NCBI GenBank assembly: GCA_947483545.1
Contig: CANKNP010000097.1
Location: 1-14,670, forward strand
Source: Deltaproteobacteria bacterium
Lineage (GTDB): Bacteria > Myxococcota > UBA796 > SXON01
Direction of reading: 5' to 3'
DNA: 14,670 bases
Shown: positions 13,850 to 14,670 of the stretch, piece by piece
Layout: every line of letters begins with the position of its first letter
Position numbering within the stretch: the stretch's first letter is position 1
Position numbers and translations under genes: made by a program
The notes under the pieces: generated by a model
What the model saw: only the letters and a program-made list of their open reading frames with translations
Databases searched by the model: none
Told to the model about the DNA's origin: nothing

Positions 13850-14263
13850 ATGTCTGACAAGCGCCCCTGTTCTGAGTGCCGCCGATGGTTCCCCATCGAC
13901 CCCCGAGTGGGTGGCCGGCAGCACTGCTGTTCACGCCCTGAGTGCCAGGCAGCCCGGAACCGACGTTCCTGCGCGAGGTGGCGTCGCGACAACCCGGACA
14001 AGGTGGCAGAAAGCCGCATCCGGCGCGAGCTGCGCCAGGTCCCGCCTGAGCCGGCCTTGGTGGTCGCGGCGGACCCCATCCGGTGGTTCTCCCAGCGCGT
14101 GTTGCGACGGCTGATCGGGCGAAAACTCGTTGTTGTACTCACAGAATTCGGAAAAGTACTCATCTGTCTCGCTCGAACCGGGAGCCCTCCACTGCGACAC
14201 GAGAGGATCAAAATAATGACGGATGTAGTTCAGCAATGTCTCAAAGTCCCCCCCCGCTCCTGA
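13850..14263 (+). CDS. Small zinc-ribbon-like protein, mobile-element-type
   Basis: The first 50 residues carry C-x2-C (Cys7, Cys10), then RWFPIDPRVGGRQHCC and C-x4-C (Cys28, Cys33) within the block S-RPECQAARNRR, followed by W-R-R-D-NPDK. Four cysteines in two pairs suggest a zinc-binding fold with a basic DNA- or RNA-binding surface. From memory, small proteins with this N-terminal pattern recur in many copies in deltaproteobacterial and planctomycete genomes, often beside a ParB-like gene and transposition functions; I cannot verify that here. The C-terminal half is of unknown fold, and its DNA is much more AT-rich (about 45% GC over 14121-14180) than anything else in the window, a sign of foreign origin. 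The start ATG at 13850 has AGGAG five bases before it; that site sits in a small hairpin (13834-13838 with 13843-13847) which could hide it. Confidence 0.75.
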   Translation: MSDKRPCSECRRWFPIDPRVGGRQHCCSRPECQAARNRRSCARWRRDNPDKVAESRIRRELRQVPPEPALVVAADPIRWFSQRVLRRLIGRKLVVVLTEFGKVLICLARTGSPPLRHERIKIMTDVVQQCLKVPPRS

Positions 14264-14320
14264 TGCGACATGAGACGGACGAAAAACGCCAGGTATAAGG
14301 TGTGGAACCTCGCGAAGTAC

Positions 14321-14356
14321 TCCCCGTTTTGGCGCGCGAAGCCAGACTGACGGGGA
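14321..14356. repeat. Interrupted inverted repeat before the ParB-like gene
   Basis: TCCCCGT (14321-14327) pairs with ACGGGGA (14350-14356), and within it TGGC (14330-14333) pairs with GCCA (14341-14344). The structure lies in the 118-base gap between the zinc-ribbon gene and the ParB-like gene. It could be a terminator, a regulatory RNA fold or a binding site; nothing decides between these. Confidence 0.35.
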
Positions 14357-14381
14357 CCCAGGGGCCGGCTACCCGCGCTCG

Positions 14382-14670
14382 ATGCTCACCCTCGAACTCC
14401 GCCAGCTCGACCTCCGATACGCGTACCTCCGCATCGCCGACCCCGTCCGCCGGGCCAAGCTGGAGCAGGCCATCGCCCAGCAGGGTCAGCAGGTTCCGGT
14501 CCTTGTCATCTCGGGAGACGCTGACAGATACGTGCTGATCGAGGGCTACGGCCGGGCCGAGGTGCTCACGCGGCTCGCCCGCGACACGATCCTGGCGAAC
14601 GTGCTGGACATGGGCGAGGCCGAGGCGCTGATCCTCCGGCATCGCCTCGATCACGGTGCTCCGCACAGCG
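14382..14670 (+). CDS. ParB-like N-terminal domain protein (partial, runs off window)
   Basis: An open frame from ATG 14382 continues to the window end without a stop (96 codons seen). It begins MLTLELRQLDLRYAYLRIAD and shows the ParB/Srx-fold pattern: Q-x-x-P-V-L-V (QQVPVLVI, about 36-43), DRYVLIEGYGRAEVLTRL (48-65), with GYGR in place of the usual GERR/GHRR box, then a R-D-T-I-x-A-x-V strand. ParB N-terminal domains bind and hydrolyse CTP in partition proteins, but many relatives in mobile elements have other roles. Pairing with the zinc-ribbon gene upstream suggests a mobile or accessory module, not chromosome partition; no ParA is visible. No good Shine-Dalgarno precedes the start. The C-terminal half, including any HTH, lies outside the window. 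Confidence 0.78.
   Translation, partial: MLTLELRQLDLRYAYLRIADPVRRAKLEQAIAQQGQQVPVLVISGDADRYVLIEGYGRAEVLTRLARDTILANVLDMGEAEALILRHRLDHGAPHS

Noticed and set aside
13089..13934. 281-codon minus-strand frame
   Set aside because: It is Pro/Arg/Gly-rich low-complexity sequence across the SWIM-like gene and the gap after it, with no motif; the plus-strand reading gives a recognisable zinc motif.
13931..14236. 101-codon minus-strand frame inside the zinc-ribbon gene
   Set aside because: The plus-strand gene has a strong Shine-Dalgarno and paired cysteines; the antisense frame has no supporting feature.
1..14670. CRISPR array, tRNA, rRNA or complete insertion sequence
   Set aside because: No regularly spaced direct repeats, cloverleaf-like segment, rRNA sequence or transposase gene was recognised; the right-end pair is only suggestive of a mobile module.

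Overview
The window is GC-rich, densely coded bacterial DNA with no rRNA or tRNA that I could recognise and no gene-free stretch longer than 300 bases. Its gene content is Gram-negative: lipoproteins with lipoboxes, a Wza/SLBB export protein, a Wzc-type tyrosine kinase, and a PilW-like TPR lipoprotein next to a RodZ-like protein. The exopolysaccharide genes resemble the Eps-type machinery of Myxococcota. A myxobacterial or deltaproteobacterial-grade host is my best guess; this rests on gene style, not on a marker gene.

Left block (61-5038, all minus strand). In transcription order it holds an FtsB/DivIC-like division protein, a 208-base gap with two inverted repeats, mtnP (methylthioadenosine phosphorylase), a TPR lipoprotein, a RodZ-like HTH/membrane protein, recO, and two short-signal lipoproteins that look like diverged tandem paralogs. 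From mtnP to the last lipoprotein the genes overlap or are separated by about 10 bases, so they probably form one translationally coupled operon.

Centre (5224-10223) is an exopolysaccharide initiation/export module around a divergent promoter region. A small Wza-like lipoprotein and a polyprenyl-phosphate hexose-1-phosphate transferase run left. A full-length Wzc-type co-polymerase/BY-kinase and a 4-base-overlapping HEAT-repeat lipoprotein run right. The transferase would load the first sugar on undecaprenyl phosphate, Wzc would control chain length and couple to export, and Wza would give periplasmic or outer-membrane passage. No glycosyltransferase, flippase or polymerase is in the window.

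Right part (10236-14670). A strong GC hairpin separates the HEAT gene from a convergent M24-fold metallopeptidase. Divergent from the peptidase are a stand-alone 2-oxoacid dehydrogenase E2-type acyltransferase and, overlapping it, a radical-SAM-like protein. The latter has lost all three cluster cysteines but keeps a SPASM-like C-terminal cysteine set. Next comes a SWIM-like zinc-finger gene interrupted by an in-frame TAG. The right edge holds a small zinc-ribbon protein with an AT-richer 3' half and the start of a ParB-like protein, a pair that looks like part of a mobile or horizontally acquired module cut by the window end.

The most unusual items are the pseudo-radical-SAM/E2 gene pair, the interrupted SWIM-like gene, the HEAT lipoprotein coupled to the EPS kinase, and the zinc-ribbon/ParB pair.
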